NCBI GenBank assembly: GCA_029851415.1
Contig: CM056744.1
Location: 65,528,172 to 65,592,171, forward strand
DNA length: 64,000 nt
From: Eretmocerus hayati
Lineage: Eukaryota; Arthropoda; Insecta; Hymenoptera; Aphelinidae
Reading direction: 5' to 3'
A model generated the notes under the pieces. That model saw only the letters and a program-made list of their open reading frames with translations. It searched no databases and was not told the origin of the DNA. A program made the position numbers and the translations under genes. Shown here piece by piece: positions 25,351 through 37,458 of this stretch; position 1 is the stretch's first letter, and each line of letters opens with the position of its first letter.

Positions 25351-27476
25351 ACCTATTAGCACTATCAACTTGTCACTCGAGCGGAGAGACAGACATGTTC
25401 TTCAGCGCCTACAATGGGCTTGCAACCGAAGTGCGGGTGTAATTTTTCATATCAATAAGCCTGAAATTGCTTTTGAGTGGGGCAGTATCAAGTGAGAGTG
25501 ATGAAAAAAGAAATTGCTTGAGATTACGCATACACAACATTACCGAGTTGGTACTGTGGGGTTTGCAAAAATGATTTGTTGTCGATTATTTTCGCTATTT
25601 TTCAATATTCCCAACCATCTGTCGCTATCGAACATTCCCTTGGTTGATAAGATTTGAAGTGCAATGAAGCCATAATAATTTTGTAACAAATCGATCGATT
25701 TAAGTGATCTCACCAAACTTTAAAAAGGATCTTCTCATCGGCGTGTCGTGGTCGAGGAGAATTTCTCCGATTTTTGCACGGGCGTAGAGGTTTATGTCGT
25801 GACCTACAGAATTGATAAAGTTATGTGAATTATAAGTGTGACACCCACTTTCCTCTAACACGTTGACTGCGAAGGCGAAATCACGATTCCGGTCCAGATT
25901 GCAAAACTTGTGAAAATTCTTTTATTTCAATCACAAAATTTTTTGCCCTCAATTTTGTATATGAAACTTTTTGTCACTCAAACGCCCATCGATTTGCAAT
26001 TCTATGTCATATGCTTCATGTATGTTTCCCATTTCCATTCGTTCCCTTCTTTAAATCATAAAGTTTGGAACACGTAAAAGAAAATCGCGTTATATTCCTT
26101 CTGTATACATTTTTAAGAAATTCTGTATCAATCAATTGATTCATCGTGGCAATATTAACAATTCATTTCATTACTCTAAATTTTGTTAGAAAGTCATTTT
26201 AGAATATATTCTTCAATAATTGGATAAAACGTTTAGATTATTGCTTTGAAAGACGTATAGATCGAGAACTGTTTAATAGAATCAGTTAAAAATCCTTTCA
26301 GCACGTCTTTCGCTGGTGGCATATCATTCATAAAGATGGCAGAAATAACCATCGAAGCGTAGAGGAGAATGCGTAAAACAAACACCATGCACGCCAATAC
26401 ATGAAATTCCATTGCAAATGATCATTTCTCTTGACCACCGATTCTCTATGTTAGAAAAATCACCTACAATCAAAAGTTCTTGGTGAGGGGGTGAACAGAA
26501 ATCCTCTCTCTAAAGATTTTTAGATAAAAAGTTCATGTGACACCGAAAACTACTGACTTATCACATAATCATTCGCAAATCGTCTTTTTTGTGAACACCG
26601 ACTACCTTCGAGAAAAAAGTATCGCCTACAAAATCGAAAGATCTCCTCGAAAGTGAAGAATTATGGAATTCGCGAATATTCGCGAATCCGTTTTCAGCTT
26701 ATTCGACTTAAACACGACTCCAAGAACAAAAATGTCAGAATTTTCGTGGAGCGGAATATTTAATTCATATATGTTTTCGCCCATTATTTCCATACAAAAA
26801 TTTTGGTTACGTATACCAACATTTTTCTCCTATTCTCCGTCAACTAGTTGATGTGCATTTAGGATTTTATAAGTTTACTCAAAACCCTTTTAGGAAGTAC
26901 TTTCAGAAGTTATATAAGATTTCAGGGCTCATCATGTTGAGCTAAGTGGGCAAAGAGTTATTTTTGAACAAAAAAAAAATAATTTGTAAGAGTTCCAGTT
27001 TTGCTTCCCAGATTTTCTAGGTCTGTAAGATTTTATACGCGTGTGCGCAATATAGCTCAATCCATCGGGCAAAATGTGATGGATGTCATTAGGCAGATTA
27101 CTTAACATCAGAAGCTTTTGAGAGAAAATCTTTGCATCATGAAAGAACTGCATTTTCGCTTCTTATACATCATGGTATATTATTTCAACGCGTGAATTGG
27201 TATAGGAGATCGCCAGTGTCACCGCCCAGTTTTTCAGCTTTCAATTGTTACATGTCGTCTGGATTCTATCTTTAATTAAATAATAATATTTTTGTACGAA
27301 AGGACTTGATATTGATAAAATTTTTTTTTTTTTTTTAATTAAAATGTCGATGCTGAGTCAAAATATTACGAACAGCAAACAGCTAATAAGACAAGACTTC
27401 AGGAATAAAGACTGGAGATGAGCGAAACGACAGAAGATACGGTGGCGACTCAATTGCCCATAAATCGGCGAGCGTC
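25351..27476. other. AT-rich intergenic stretch
   Basis: No gene recognised. A perfect 20-bp palindrome ATTCGCGAATATTCGCGAAT sits at 26668-26687. A poly-T tract lies at about 27321-27338. Confidence 0.4.
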
Positions 27477-27970
27477 GCACACAGGTTTCCGAAACACCTC
27501 TGGGCCCAAAACTTTTCTTACGCTGAAAAAAATCGATATCGGAAATTTGCAAGCAAGGAAATTGTAGCTTTTTGATCGTAGAATCCGAATCCTTTTCCCC
27601 CGAGAAGCCTCCTGGACCCATACGCCCATGGTGGGCTGAATAGCGCGAAAATGAGGAAAAAACGCAGTATTAGGCGTTTAACTCGGAGGGGAAGCGATTT
27701 ATGCAAATTTTCATGAGGAACAAAAATGTTGCATTTTTAAAAACAAATTTGATGTTTTGGGCGATTTTTTGAAAATTGCAATTTTTTGGAGTTTTTTGCA
27801 TTTTTGAGGGGGTTACCACCGATATTTTGGAATTTGAACTACGGCATTCGAAAGAACGAAAAATTTTACGTCGAAATATGTGTTTTGAAAATTTTTTCTA
27901 CCACTCATTTTGAGGATTAGGGCCCACTTGGGGATGGGAAATCATGAAAAAACTGCATATTGGTAAAAAA

Positions 27971-28908
27971 TCATGAATTCTCGGGGTGTAAACGCGAATG
28001 TGCCACATTGAAAGCACCTGGGATACCTTTGTACATCATCCACCTATCATTTGCTGTGTCCCAAAAGTGCGTGGATACACCTGCGGGACTTTGAGAGCGT
28101 CTAGAACGAGCTTCGAGGCGAGAGGTCACACAAATCACTGCGAATTGGTGCAAAATCACGAATTCTTGGGGGGTAAACGCCAATGTGCCACATTGAATGT
28201 ACCTGGACTACCTTTGTCCATCATTCACCTATCATTTGCCGTGTCCCAAAAGTGCGTGGATACACCTGCGGGACTTTGAGAGCGTCTAGAACGAGCTTTG
28301 AGGCGAGAGGTCACACAAATCACTGCGAATTGGTGCAAAATCACGAATTCTTGGGGTGTAAACGCAAATGTGCCACATTGAAAGTACCTGGACTACCTTT
28401 GTACATCATCCACCTATCATTTGCTGTGTCCCAAAAGTGCGTGGATACACCTGCGGGACTTTGAGAGCGTCTAGAACGAGCTTCGAGGCGAGAGGTCACA
28501 CAAATCACTGCGAATTGGTGCAAAATCACGAATTCTTGGGGGGTAAACGCGAATGTGCCACATTGAAAGTACCTGGACTACCTTTGTACATCATCCACCT
28601 ATCATTTGCCGTGTCCCAAAAGTGCGTGGATACACCTGCGGGACTTTGAGAGCGTCTAGAACGAGCTTCGAGGCGAGAGGTCACACAAATCACTGCGAAT
28701 TGGTGCAAAATCACGAATTCTTGGGGGGTAAACGCAAATGTGCCACATTGAAAGTACCTGGACTACCTTTGTACATCATCCACCTATCATTTGCCGTGTC
28801 CCAAAAGTGCGTGGATACACCTGCGGGACTTTGAGAGCGTCTAGAACGAGCTTCGAGGCGAGAGGTCACACAAATCACTGCGAATTGGTGCAAAATCACG
28901 AATTCTTC
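27971..28908. repeat. 185-bp tandem repeats, left arm (about 5 copies)
   Basis: The unit with GAATGTGCCACATTGAAAG... ...GCGTCTAGAACGAGCTTCGA recurs at about 28000, 28183, 28368, 28553 and 28738, with only scattered differences. The repeated 62- and 93-codon frames on both strands arise from the repetition and show no domain. Confidence 0.95.
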
Positions 28909-29884
28909 AGTTTATTCGTACGAATCCAGATCCAATGGTTGCCTCATTCCCCTTTCCCCGCCCCCTCCCCCCTCCCCAAGAAAATCATTCTCATGGGATT
29001 TTGTCTCTTTCATGGAATCTCCGCCAATATTCGTGAATTAGAACTGCGAAAATCGAAAGATCAAGAAATCCTACTCTAAACGACGTGTTGTTGAAATATT
29101 CCACAAATCTGAGTTGTGAGCTGGAGTTGGTGTATCACTTTCGAGTCTGAGTGAAGTATATGATGACCTCTAAAATCTTTGCAAAGTACTTTTGGAATCG
29201 AAACTAAGTATCCCCCAGTTTTTATGAAATCTAGAGAATACCCATCCCTCGAATCAACACGTGCAAAATCTGTTCACAGTTCAGTCATCCATTCATATAT
29301 TTATTCCAATTATAATTCCAATCAAGAATAAATCATCGAAATACAAAAATTTCATTTACTATTATCACGGTAGTTCAACTAAACGTATATTTCGTGAGTC
29401 TCATTTGGATTCGGATCCCAGTCGTGTTTCGCCAGAGCCAACCGAGATTCACTTTCTTTGGTTGTACGAACCTGTGAGTCGAAATTTTTGACAAATGTTC
29501 CCCTCGACTCCATGATCACAATATTGCAAATGTTCAGACAATTACAGAGATAGAAACCCAAAATCACAGAATCTTTTCCAAACTTGAATTTTAGAAGGAT
29601 TGAGATCTAAAGAGGTTGATTCAATTACAAAAGAAATATATCACTTCGAATACATACAGAATTGATGCATTCTTTCCCATTCATGGAGAATCACAGAATC
29701 CCACTAGTCACACTATCATGGAGTCGACAATATTACTCATGTTCTGGAAAAGAATCGGTATAACATATCCACCTGCCCACAGACTAGATCGCCCTGGACG
29801 AAATTCAAGGGAATACTATATCAACGCCTCTTACGAAGATAAACACATCCGCTAACGCCCACGAAGAAAAACACGATGGCCGAA
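28909..29884. other. unique centre of the foldback element
   Basis: Non-repetitive, moderately AT-rich, with a C-rich tract near 28948-28975. Frames such as 29261-29491 show no domain. It would form the loop of a hairpin if both arms were transcribed together. Confidence 0.5.
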
Positions 29885-30530
29885 GATTGATGATAGGTGG
29901 ATGATGTACAAAGGTAGTCCAGGTACTTTCAATGTGGCACATTTGCGTTTACACCCCGAGAATTCGTGATTTCGCACCAATTTGCAGTGATTCGTGTGAC
30001 CTCTCGCCTTAAAGCTCGTTCTAGACGCTCTCAAAGTCTCGCAGGTGTATCCACGCACTTTTGGGACACGGCAAATGATAGGTGGATGATGTACAAAGGT
30101 AGTCCAGGTACTATCAATGTGGCACATTTGCGTTTACACCCCAAGAATTCGTGATTTTGCACCAATTCGCGAGTGATTTGTGTGACCTCTCGCCTCGAAG
30201 CTCGTTCTAGACGCTCTCAAAGTCCCGCAGGTATATCCACGCACTTTTGGGACACGGCAGATGATAGGTGGATGATGGACAGAGGTAGTCCAGGTACTTT
30301 CAATGTGGCACATTTGCGTATACCCCCCAAGAATTCGTGATTTTGCACCAATTCGCAGTGATTTGTGTGACCTCTCGCCTCGAAGCTCGTTCTAGACGCT
30401 CTCAAAGTCCCGCAGGTGTATCCACGCACTTTTGGGACACAGCAAATGATAGGTGGATGATGTACAAAGGTATCCCAGGTACTTTCAATGTGGCACATTC
30501 GCGTTTACACCCCGAGAATTCATGATTTTT
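29885..30530. repeat. 185-bp tandem repeats, right arm (about 3.5 copies, inverted)
   Basis: The same unit as at 27971-28908, in opposite orientation, starting (read inverted) near 30498, 30313, 30127 and 29942. The copy number differs from the left arm (about 3.5 against 5), so the arms have expanded or contracted separately. Confidence 0.95.
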
Positions 30531-31024
30531 TACCAATATGCAGTTTTTTCATGATTTCCCATCCCCAAGTGGGCCCTAATCCTCAAAATGAGTGGTAGAA
30601 AGAATTTTCAAAACACATATTTCGACGTAAGATTTTCTTGTTCTTTCGAATGCCGTAGTTCAAATTCCAAAATATTGGTGGTAACCCCCTCAAAAATGCA
30701 AAAAACTCCAAAAAATTGCAATTTTCAAAAAATCGCCCAAAACATCAAATTTGTTTTTAAAAATGCAACATTTCTGTTCCTCATGAAAATTTGCATAAAT
30801 CGCTTCCCCTCCGAGTTAAACGCCTAATACTGCGTTTTTTCCTCATTTTCGCGCTATTCAGCCCACCATGGGCGTATGGGTCCAGGAGGCTTCTCGGGGG
30901 AAAAGGATCCGGATTCTATGATCAAAAAGCTACAATTTCCTTGCTTGCAAATTTCCGATAGCGATTTTTTTCAGCGTAAGAAAAGTTTTGGGCCCAGAGG
31001 TGTTTCGGAAACCTGTGTGCGTCG

Positions 31025-31600
31025 CCTCGGATATAACAGGTGACCGGCGTCGCCGTCGAAAGGGCAGGTACGGGCATTCAACATTGTGAGGCTGTTCAAA
31101 TCTGTCGCAATATGCATAAGGATTATCGGTGTGATTTACCGAGTACCGAGCGACAAATGAATGCTGGCGGTGGGAAAACCCGGGGAAACAGGTCGCGCCA
31201 GCCCTTTGCAGACAAAAGGCCGTCGCGCCGATTTTCCCCGTCGGGCCCGCCGCACTAATGATCGTTTGCGCCCGCGAATCGTTTGCAGTACAAGTGGTGT
31301 ATTCGACCTGTACTTGCACGCTGCAAGGGGTCTTCATTCCCCACCCCCGTGATTTGCATGAGCCAGCAGTGCCGATTTGTCTGAACCATCAGAGTAACTC
31401 ATTTCGCGCAAAGATCTTGCCCAGAAAGCATCTCCTTGCATCGAAAATGTATTTTCCTGCCTCCGTACCAGAGCTAACCGTGTAAGTATAGATTTGCCAA
31501 ATACGTCTTTGCAGTTGATCAAAAATATCGTTGTAGAGTATTACCTTTCTCAATAGCAATAATCAAATGTGCGATAACCAAATGTAGCCGTTATCAAGTC
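31025..31600 (+). promoter_or_regulatory. GC-rich region upstream of the BED-finger gene
   Basis: Roughly 31040-31340 is GC- and CpG-rich (for example CGTCGCGCCGATTTTCCCCG near 31225) in an AT-rich window, and ends about 270 bp before the start codon at 31609. This is where the promoter and 5-prime UTR would be expected. No clear TATA box was seen. Frames here (31040-31258 and others) are not recognised. Confidence 0.35.
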
Positions 31601-31608
31601 ACTTTATA

Positions 31609-31847
31609 ATGTCGTTTCTTTCGGATGCAGCATCAATTGACATGGATCCTGGTCTGGCCATTGGCCACGAGGCCACAGCAACCCTCACAAAATGGCAACT
31701 TTACAATTTCTTCGAGGTTCGCAAAACAACCAAAATCGTAGACGAGAACAAAAAGGTCAAGTTCCACAGCAAAACCGTAGCAGGTCGATGTGGAGTGTGC
31801 GGGAAGGTGCTCAAAGGTCACAGTGCCGACAACATGCAAACCCACCG
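31609..31847 (+). CDS. BED zinc-finger, hAT-derived protein, exon 1
   Basis: Starts at the ATG at 31609 and ends at a consensus donor (CACCG|GTGAGT, 31848). It encodes 79 residues plus two bases. After a ~50-residue leader comes a BED-type finger: CGVC near residues 62-65, with the partner His at residue 79 (THR) and the final Cys supplied by exon 2 (THR|KNC), giving C-x2-C...H-x3-C. BED fingers bind DNA and are found in hAT transposases and genes derived from them. The two exons add up to 1,080 nt, exactly 360 codons with stop. The splice is inferred from sites and phase, not from a transcript. Confidence 0.65.
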
Positions 31848-34800
31848 GTGAGTTATTTTTCCACATAATTGCCTTCAAGAACTGTGTCTGATAGTATCGC
31901 GGGTGCAGCACGTGGACCTGTGATATTGCTCGTTTTGGCTTATACCACCCACTAAAGCCAATCTCGCGCTCTTTTTCTGAGGCTTGATTTTCATCGTCGC
32001 TGGCTCTGCGCGACCAAATCAATGCATGCGTAGCAAGATTTTGACCCTTGAAAATCTTGAAATAAACTGTGCAACTGTGTACGAATGCTCATAAACTTTC
32101 GGAAAAAAAGGAATTAGAGCCAAATTCGATATATTAATTAGTTGCTCACTAATTTTTATGAGGAAAATCTTCATCATCTCTCGTGGCATTTATATAGCTT
32201 TTCAAGAGGATAAAACATTTGGCTTTCAGTTGTCAATCTCATTGAGAGGTTTCTAGTTGTAAAGCTACCTTTGCAACATACAATCGTGAGCATTGACGAG
32301 GATACAAAACGAAATCGATAACTTAGCCAATAGTTGCAGTACACTAAAATTCATCATCCAAGCGAAAAGATAGGCTAAGTGTACTCAAGATGCCCCCATA
32401 TTGCCGATCTCACTGGGGCACTCGTTGACCTACGCGCAATTTTTCCCCCGTTTGTTATGCTAAAATATGAGAAAATGAACGATTAGCACCGAACCCAGAT
32501 GCTTCCTGCGTTTCCCAAAAAATATCAAGCGAGTTTTCACATCTTCTGTGTTGTCACGCTTAAGAAATGGCCGACGAAATCGCGTTTAGTAAAACTGGTA
32601 CCAGACATTTTACATTCAACCGAGCTTAATATTCTTAGTCGCATTCCATTTCTTTTTTCAAGGCCTTCAATATCCATTTTCGGTACTCACAAAGCTTGGA
32701 TTCGGAGCGATTCCATGAGCAAAAAACGCTGATCAATCGCAAAAATGAAGAACAAATTCGATTTTTACTCGTCATGCCCCCCCCCCCCCCCCCCAAATGT
32801 GGTTACCACGAAAAGGAGTGCAGTACGCTTTTTTTTTAACTCAGAACGTGTATAGTATTATGGGCCAGCAAACAGCTCTAGAAGTGGTTGCGTAGCGATA
32901 TAAAATTATCTGAAACGAGGGTGAGAAGTTCGATTTCGCTTGATTGTTGAGTTATTGTTTCCGGCCCGAGCCAAGGTGACGGTCGAAATTATCGCGAGTG
33001 AGGCAAAAGCTTGAGGCCCGGGTGTCGAAAAAATCGTCCAGTCTGCCTGCTTAAGGGAAGCTTCATAAAATATATACGGGCACAACTTAGTGATTTTGAA
33101 AGAGGTGATCGAGTACATTGATATTCCGAAGAGCGTGCACAGAATTTTTCGCGGATTCGTTTTTTATACAGTGTCAAAGGTCAAAAAAGTACGTTTTATG
33201 CGATTATTTCCGGAGCTGCTGACTCGATCAAAAGAAGTTCCAAATAATAGTTGTTGGCTTTACGAAGACGAAAATTTTAAGCCCAACTACGTTGATATAA
33301 TTTGAATAGAGAGTCCAGAAATCGGTATCAAAGGTCGGCTGCAAGTCGCGGAAGAGGGGGGAGAGAGAGGCTGCGCGGCTTCGCTGTTGTCGGATTGCCT
33401 GCACTTACCCCTCTCCCGCGATTTGCAGCCGATCTCTGATATGGATTTCTGGACTCTCTATTCAACTTATATTATATTGAAATCTTCGTAATCGTAAAGC
33501 CAACAACTTTTATTTGGAACCTCTTTTTGATCGAGTCAGCAGCTCCGGAAATAATCGCATAAAACGAACGTTTTTGACCTTTGACATCGTATAAAAAACG
33601 AATCCGCGAAAAAGTCTGTGCACATTCTTCGGAATATCAATGTACTCGATCTCCTCTTTCCAAATCACTAACTTGAGCCCGTATATATTTTATAAATTTT
33701 TCTCTTATGTGTTTCATACAGGTAGACTGGACTATAAGTCTTTTGATCGAGCGGGCGTGAAGTAAAACAGAACTGTCTTGCGTAGAGCAGTGCTTCACAC
33801 ACAGCCGGCCGGAAAAAAAACGATTTTATGCACTTTATAGCCGATGTCCATATCTTTTTGGGAAAAATTGAAACAGCTCGGCTCTAATTGGCACAAAAAA
33901 AGTGCTTCAGCTGATTTGTTGAGGTAGAGCTGATATGTTGCGCAATGGCTCAATGGGGGCAATTTGGGTATAAATTTTCGGGAAGTCGCGTAAAAATCAC
34001 ATTTTGGAGAAATGGTGATAATTCCGCCCTGATTGGTCAAAATCGAACATACATTATCTCATTTGAAAAATCTTGGCAGGAAATTTAAAAGCCAATAAAT
34101 CACGTTGGAAAATATTAAATTGAGTCAAAACCATTGCCAAAGAGCCAGGTATAAGGCGAAAATGGTGTTGGTTGCACGGTTGCACTTACCTCATTTTAAA
34201 TCGAGGATCAAGATCTATTAGGCACCAAATAGCACTGCTATAAGAGCGCAAAGACCACTTTTTGTGTGCATGGCGAGCGCGTACATTTTGGGTTTTATTT
34301 AAAAATTTCCTCCCCCACTTTTCCTAGATGAAAGTGAATTTGCTTCATTCTAGACTTTTCCGCGCCAACTTTTTCTTCAAGTAAATCGTCAGGTCCAACT
34401 TTTCCATGCCCTCAAGTATCGAAAAAATGGACTTCGACACTTTGCGGAGTAGTTTTGGGCGAAAATCTAGTTTTGCTCAATTTTGATGTCAGGTCCGTGT
34501 GGTATTAGTGCTACCCTTAATCGGGAGACTACAGAGATCCTAGTGACGTTGTTTCTAAGCATGTAATGGTCAAATCAAAATTCCAAAACCCGGAGCCTTA
34601 GCTCAAACCGTTTGGCCGTGACATCAATTGTAGTGGCGAAATGTCACGTCCGTGTGACGCTACCACATTATCTGTGTTATCCTTATGTTACCAATATGTA
34701 AAAAAATATCGATACTCGTGTGAGAGTTGATTAGCACTCTATATGTTTAAAAGATCAGAAAAATGTATCTTAGAACCTTCGGAAGTGAGATTCACGGATG

Positions 34801-34960
34801 GCGCATTTTTGATTCCCAAATATCGAAATTTCCGCGGACTTAGTGATATATCAAAGAGTCGAGATATAATTCGGCAGTGAGACTTGGTTCTTAGAATTGT
34901 CGACCCTGAAACATTAGAATTTCTGCGAAGCTATTTATACATTTCTTCATCTACTTTCAG
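31848..34960 (+). other. inferred intron of the BED-finger gene
   Basis: 3.1 kb, GT...AG. It holds an 18-base poly-C tract (32777-32794) and a ~700-bp inverted-repeat element (33034-33734). No other coding exon was recognised inside; a frame at 31633-32022 on the minus strand overlaps exon 1 and is its shadow. Confidence 0.5.
33034..33734. mobile_element. 700-bp hairpin (foldback) element
   Basis: Left arm about 33034-33355 and right arm about 33411-33734 are reverse complements with few mismatches, for example ATAAAATATATACGGGC at 33065 and its inverse near 33680, and CCAGTCTGCCTG at 33036 with CAGGTAGACTGG at 33721. The loop of ~55 bp is purine-rich. No coding potential is kept in both arms. 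Because it lies in the sense direction of an inferred intron, a transcript would fold into a very long hairpin. Confidence 0.8.
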
Positions 34961-35801
34961 AAAAAACTGCCGCCAAGGAAACCGAGCTCCTTTGGCTGAT
35001 GTATGTGTGAATCGGCCCCAAGAAGCCGTGTTCCAGGCTACAGCTAGCCTGCAGCCGCGCGAGCAGGTGGTTTCAACCATCGAGACGATGATTTCACAGG
35101 CGGGTACATCGCCGCAGCCTACACCAGGTTTAATGCCGGTTTCACCGCTGCAACCAATACTTCCGCAGCCTATCTCTACTCAGCCAAGTTCGAGGTCAAG
35201 TTCGTCTTCGCATACAATTTCTGCGCAGCCAACACAAGTCCAGTCGAGCCCACGTTTACAGCCGTACTCACGACCTCAGAGCAACGCCAATGCGGCTCGC
35301 AGGAGGAGCAGAGAAAAGAAAGCAAGTAACGATGATGATCGAAATGTTAAATTATTGAAGTTTGCAATACGACATCAAATAGACTTTAGCGAACTAGATT
35401 GTGATATATTTAGATGTTTTTTAGAGTCTCTAGATGCTAAATATGCAGTACCACCGTCCGAAGAGCTTAAAAGTAAAATTTTAGATCAAGCGATTGCAGA
35501 GTTGAGAGATTTGCAAAGTACTTATAAATATAGGCCTTACATTATAGTATCTTCACAGGGCGCAGGTAGTACTAAGCAAGTTTTCAGTTTTGCAATGAGC
35601 AATGGTGGCAATTATGTTTATGTAGATTCAATTAAAATGCCCTGTGGAGACGATGCTTCGGCCACGCTTGAAAAGTTCTGCGACGATTCGGTTTTGCTGG
35701 CCCGCGAGAGGTTCAAAATCAAAAAGGTGCCATATCTCATGCACGAGGGAGTAGGGGCTTTGAAGGATAAGGGCCTTGATAATGATTCAACTTATCTTTG
35801 A
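34961..35801 (+). CDS. BED zinc-finger, hAT-derived protein, exon 2
   Basis: Follows a polypyrimidine tract and acceptor (CTACTTTCAG|A, 34951-34960), and joins exon 1 in frame to complete the BED finger (KNC). Then comes a Pro/Gln/Ser-rich linker (residues ~110-190), a basic patch (ARRRSREKK), and a helical hAT N-terminal-like domain (LLKFAIRHQIDFSELDCDIF, AVPPSEELKSKILDQAIAEL). The part after that (SMNGGNYVYVDSIKM-like region, LEKFCDDSVLLARERF) resembles the start of a hAT catalytic domain, but the Asp-Gly-Trp motif is absent and the protein stops at 35801 before most catalytic and dimerisation sequence. So it cannot be a transposase. It is either a domesticated DNA-binding protein or a truncated transposase. 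The frame stays open for ~48 codons after the TGA. Confidence 0.6.
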
Positions 35802-36040
35802 TTTCCATCCTTCCGAGATTTACTTATATCATTTCTCACTTTTGAAAAGAAAACCGCGGATGAGATAGGACAAAGGAGACTGTCCCAGTACTCGGCACTC
35901 ATTCTGCCATTACTAGAAAAAACAAAACAGCCATCTTCTATAGCCAGTTTTTACTCTTAACTCTTTTTTAACTCATCCTGTTCAGAAGCACAATCAGCAA
36001 GGGGCCGTTAGCGTTTTCACCACTCACACATGTAAACTGT
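35802..36040. other. downstream of the BED-finger gene
   Basis: The reading frame of exon 2 remains open beyond its TGA to about 35957 (with ADEIGQRRLSQYSALILPLL), which may be the lost C-terminus of the ancestral protein or chance. No polyadenylation signal was clear. Confidence 0.3.
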
Positions 36041-36048
36041 GATTGTAT

Positions 36049-36696
36049 GCAGGTATCTACTCCGGACGCCAGATGAATGGTTCCTCACGATGTTCCTCGA
36101 CGAGAAGGTGTTTTCTTCCGATAAAGACAGCGCAGTCTGAGTGTGGAGACTCGAAGGGACCGGGTATGACCCCAAAAACACAAAAAAAAGTATGCGAAGT
36201 GGCAGGGTCACCGGGGCATACTGGGCTTGGATAAACGGGGCAGGATCCGAACGATGTGTTCCGATTCGGACACATCGTTCGGATCGGAAGGAGAATGACT
36301 GCAGCAGTATATGTCGAGATATTGCAGACAGAAATGCTACCATCCGTCGAACGGCTGTATTCTAATAATTATGCTCCGATCTTGGTGGTATCCGACAACA
36401 GCCCCATCCATACAGCAAGGATCGTGGACCGATGGTTCGAAGCCCATCCTCGTTTCCGTCGAGTTGTCTGGCCACCTCGCTCACCTGATTTGAACGTTAT
36501 CGAAAATGTTTGGGCTGAAATGGTGAGGAACTGGCGACCAGGCAACGCGAGAAACGGAGACGAGTTACACGCACGAGTGATGCAAGCGTGGGAGTCTCTA
36601 CGTCATCGTTTTCGATATTTCGAAAATCTTACCAGTTCGATGCCACGTAGGTTGCAGAAAGTGATCGTTGCGAACGGTGCTGGGATCAATTACTAA
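36049..36696 (+). pseudogene. Tc1/mariner-type transposase fragment, inactivated
   Basis: The catalytic core is recognisable in two frames. FLDEKVFSSDKDSAV (first Asp region, ~36090-36140) is followed by an in-frame TGA, then VWRLEGTGYD. After a frameshift near 36243, the frame 36256-36696 has VVSDNSPIHTARIV (second catalytic Asp) and WPPRSPDLNVIENVWAEM (third catalytic position, Glu), ending with ...GAGINY. This spacing is the IS630/Tc1/mariner DDE pattern. The N-terminal HTH region is missing and terminal repeats were not identified. One stop, one frameshift and truncation make it dead. Confidence 0.8.
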
Positions 36697-36930
36697 AGAT
36701 TGGTATGTATTTGATGGATTATTTTCAAATTCACAACTGTATAACTCGACCAATTTTTCCGTTTTTGTAAACGAAGCTGCACAATTTTTTATCAGATCAC
36801 ATGTGACTTTTGGAATTTTCATTCCTCCATTCGCTTATGAATTGTATACTGAGAATCTGATTTAGTGTTATGGGTAATGTGTACAAATTTGGATGTAAAA
36901 ATTTATATGTAAAGATTCTGTAACATAATT
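36697..36930. other. AT-rich flank of the Tc1/mariner fragment
   Basis: No feature seen. Confidence 0.3.
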
Positions 36931-36959
36931 TTTCGGTTAATTACAAAAAATAATGAGTA

Positions 36960-37445
36960 TAAAATATGTATTGATACAATGCTTTAAGAAATTCAGTGTC
37001 ATAAACACGGACGCCGCACCTTCGGAAAAGTGAAAGAAAAAGAAGGCAATTATTCTCTCCCTGGAAACGTATGATATCGGGAAGTTTCAGGGTGGAATAT
37101 TGGATGCTTTGACATATAGAATCTGACTCCCTTTCCCTTGGCGGAGTCCTCAAACCATGAGCTGGCGCATAGCGGAAAACCGGGAAAATACTAGGAAAAA
37201 ACACCATTCATAAGGGTTTGACTCAGAGGGGAGGCAATCTACGCAAAATTTGAGGGGGAAAAGTTGTTAAAATTCTCATCATAAAATTAATGGTATACCT
37301 GGTTTCGCCAATAAAACCATTCTTCGGGTTTTTCTGTCATTTTCAAGGGTTTCGCGTCAGGTTCCCGACATTTTGACTTCGGCAATCAAAAGAGCGGACG
37401 ATTTTACGTGAGGATATGTATCTTGAACATTTTTTATGGGTGAAC
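36960..37445. repeat. diverged single arm of the 27.5-31.0 kb foldback family
   Basis: It follows the same order of landmarks as the arm at 27480-27900: a CCTTTTCCCC-like block then CTCC, GGAAAA..AGGAAAAAAC, TTTGACTCAGAGGGGAGGCA (compare TTTAACTCGGAGGGGAAGCG), GCAAAATTT..GGGG, and CATTTTGACTTCGGCAATCA near the end. Identity is low, so this is an old relative or a sister family. No inverted partner was found. Confidence 0.45.
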
Positions 37446-37458
37446 CAGGTCCGTAATA

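Larger units (their letters stand above)
27477..31020. mobile_element. 3.5-kb foldback element with long inverted repeats
   Basis: The left arm starts GCACACAGGTTTCCGAAACA and the right arm ends with its exact inverse. The outer unique parts (27477-27970 and 30530-31020) pair almost perfectly. Inside them both arms carry 185-bp tandem repeats in opposite orientation, then a unique centre (28909-29880). A GTC triplet borders both ends. The architecture (long terminal inverted repeats built partly of tandem subrepeats, no transposase) is that of Foldback-like elements; the superfamily is not established. A diverged single arm lies at about 36960-37440. Confidence 0.85.

Noticed and set aside
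27971..30525. Repeated 93- and 62-codon frames (MCHIESTWTTFVHHPPIICC and others)
   Set aside because: Products of the 185-bp tandem repeat in both orientations; both strands are open equally, and there is no domain or start context.
21893..35801. The hAT remnant at 21.9 kb and the BED exon at 31.6 kb as parts of one gene
   Set aside because: The BED exon lies downstream of the transposase on the same strand (wrong order) and splices in phase to 34961; several unrelated elements lie between.
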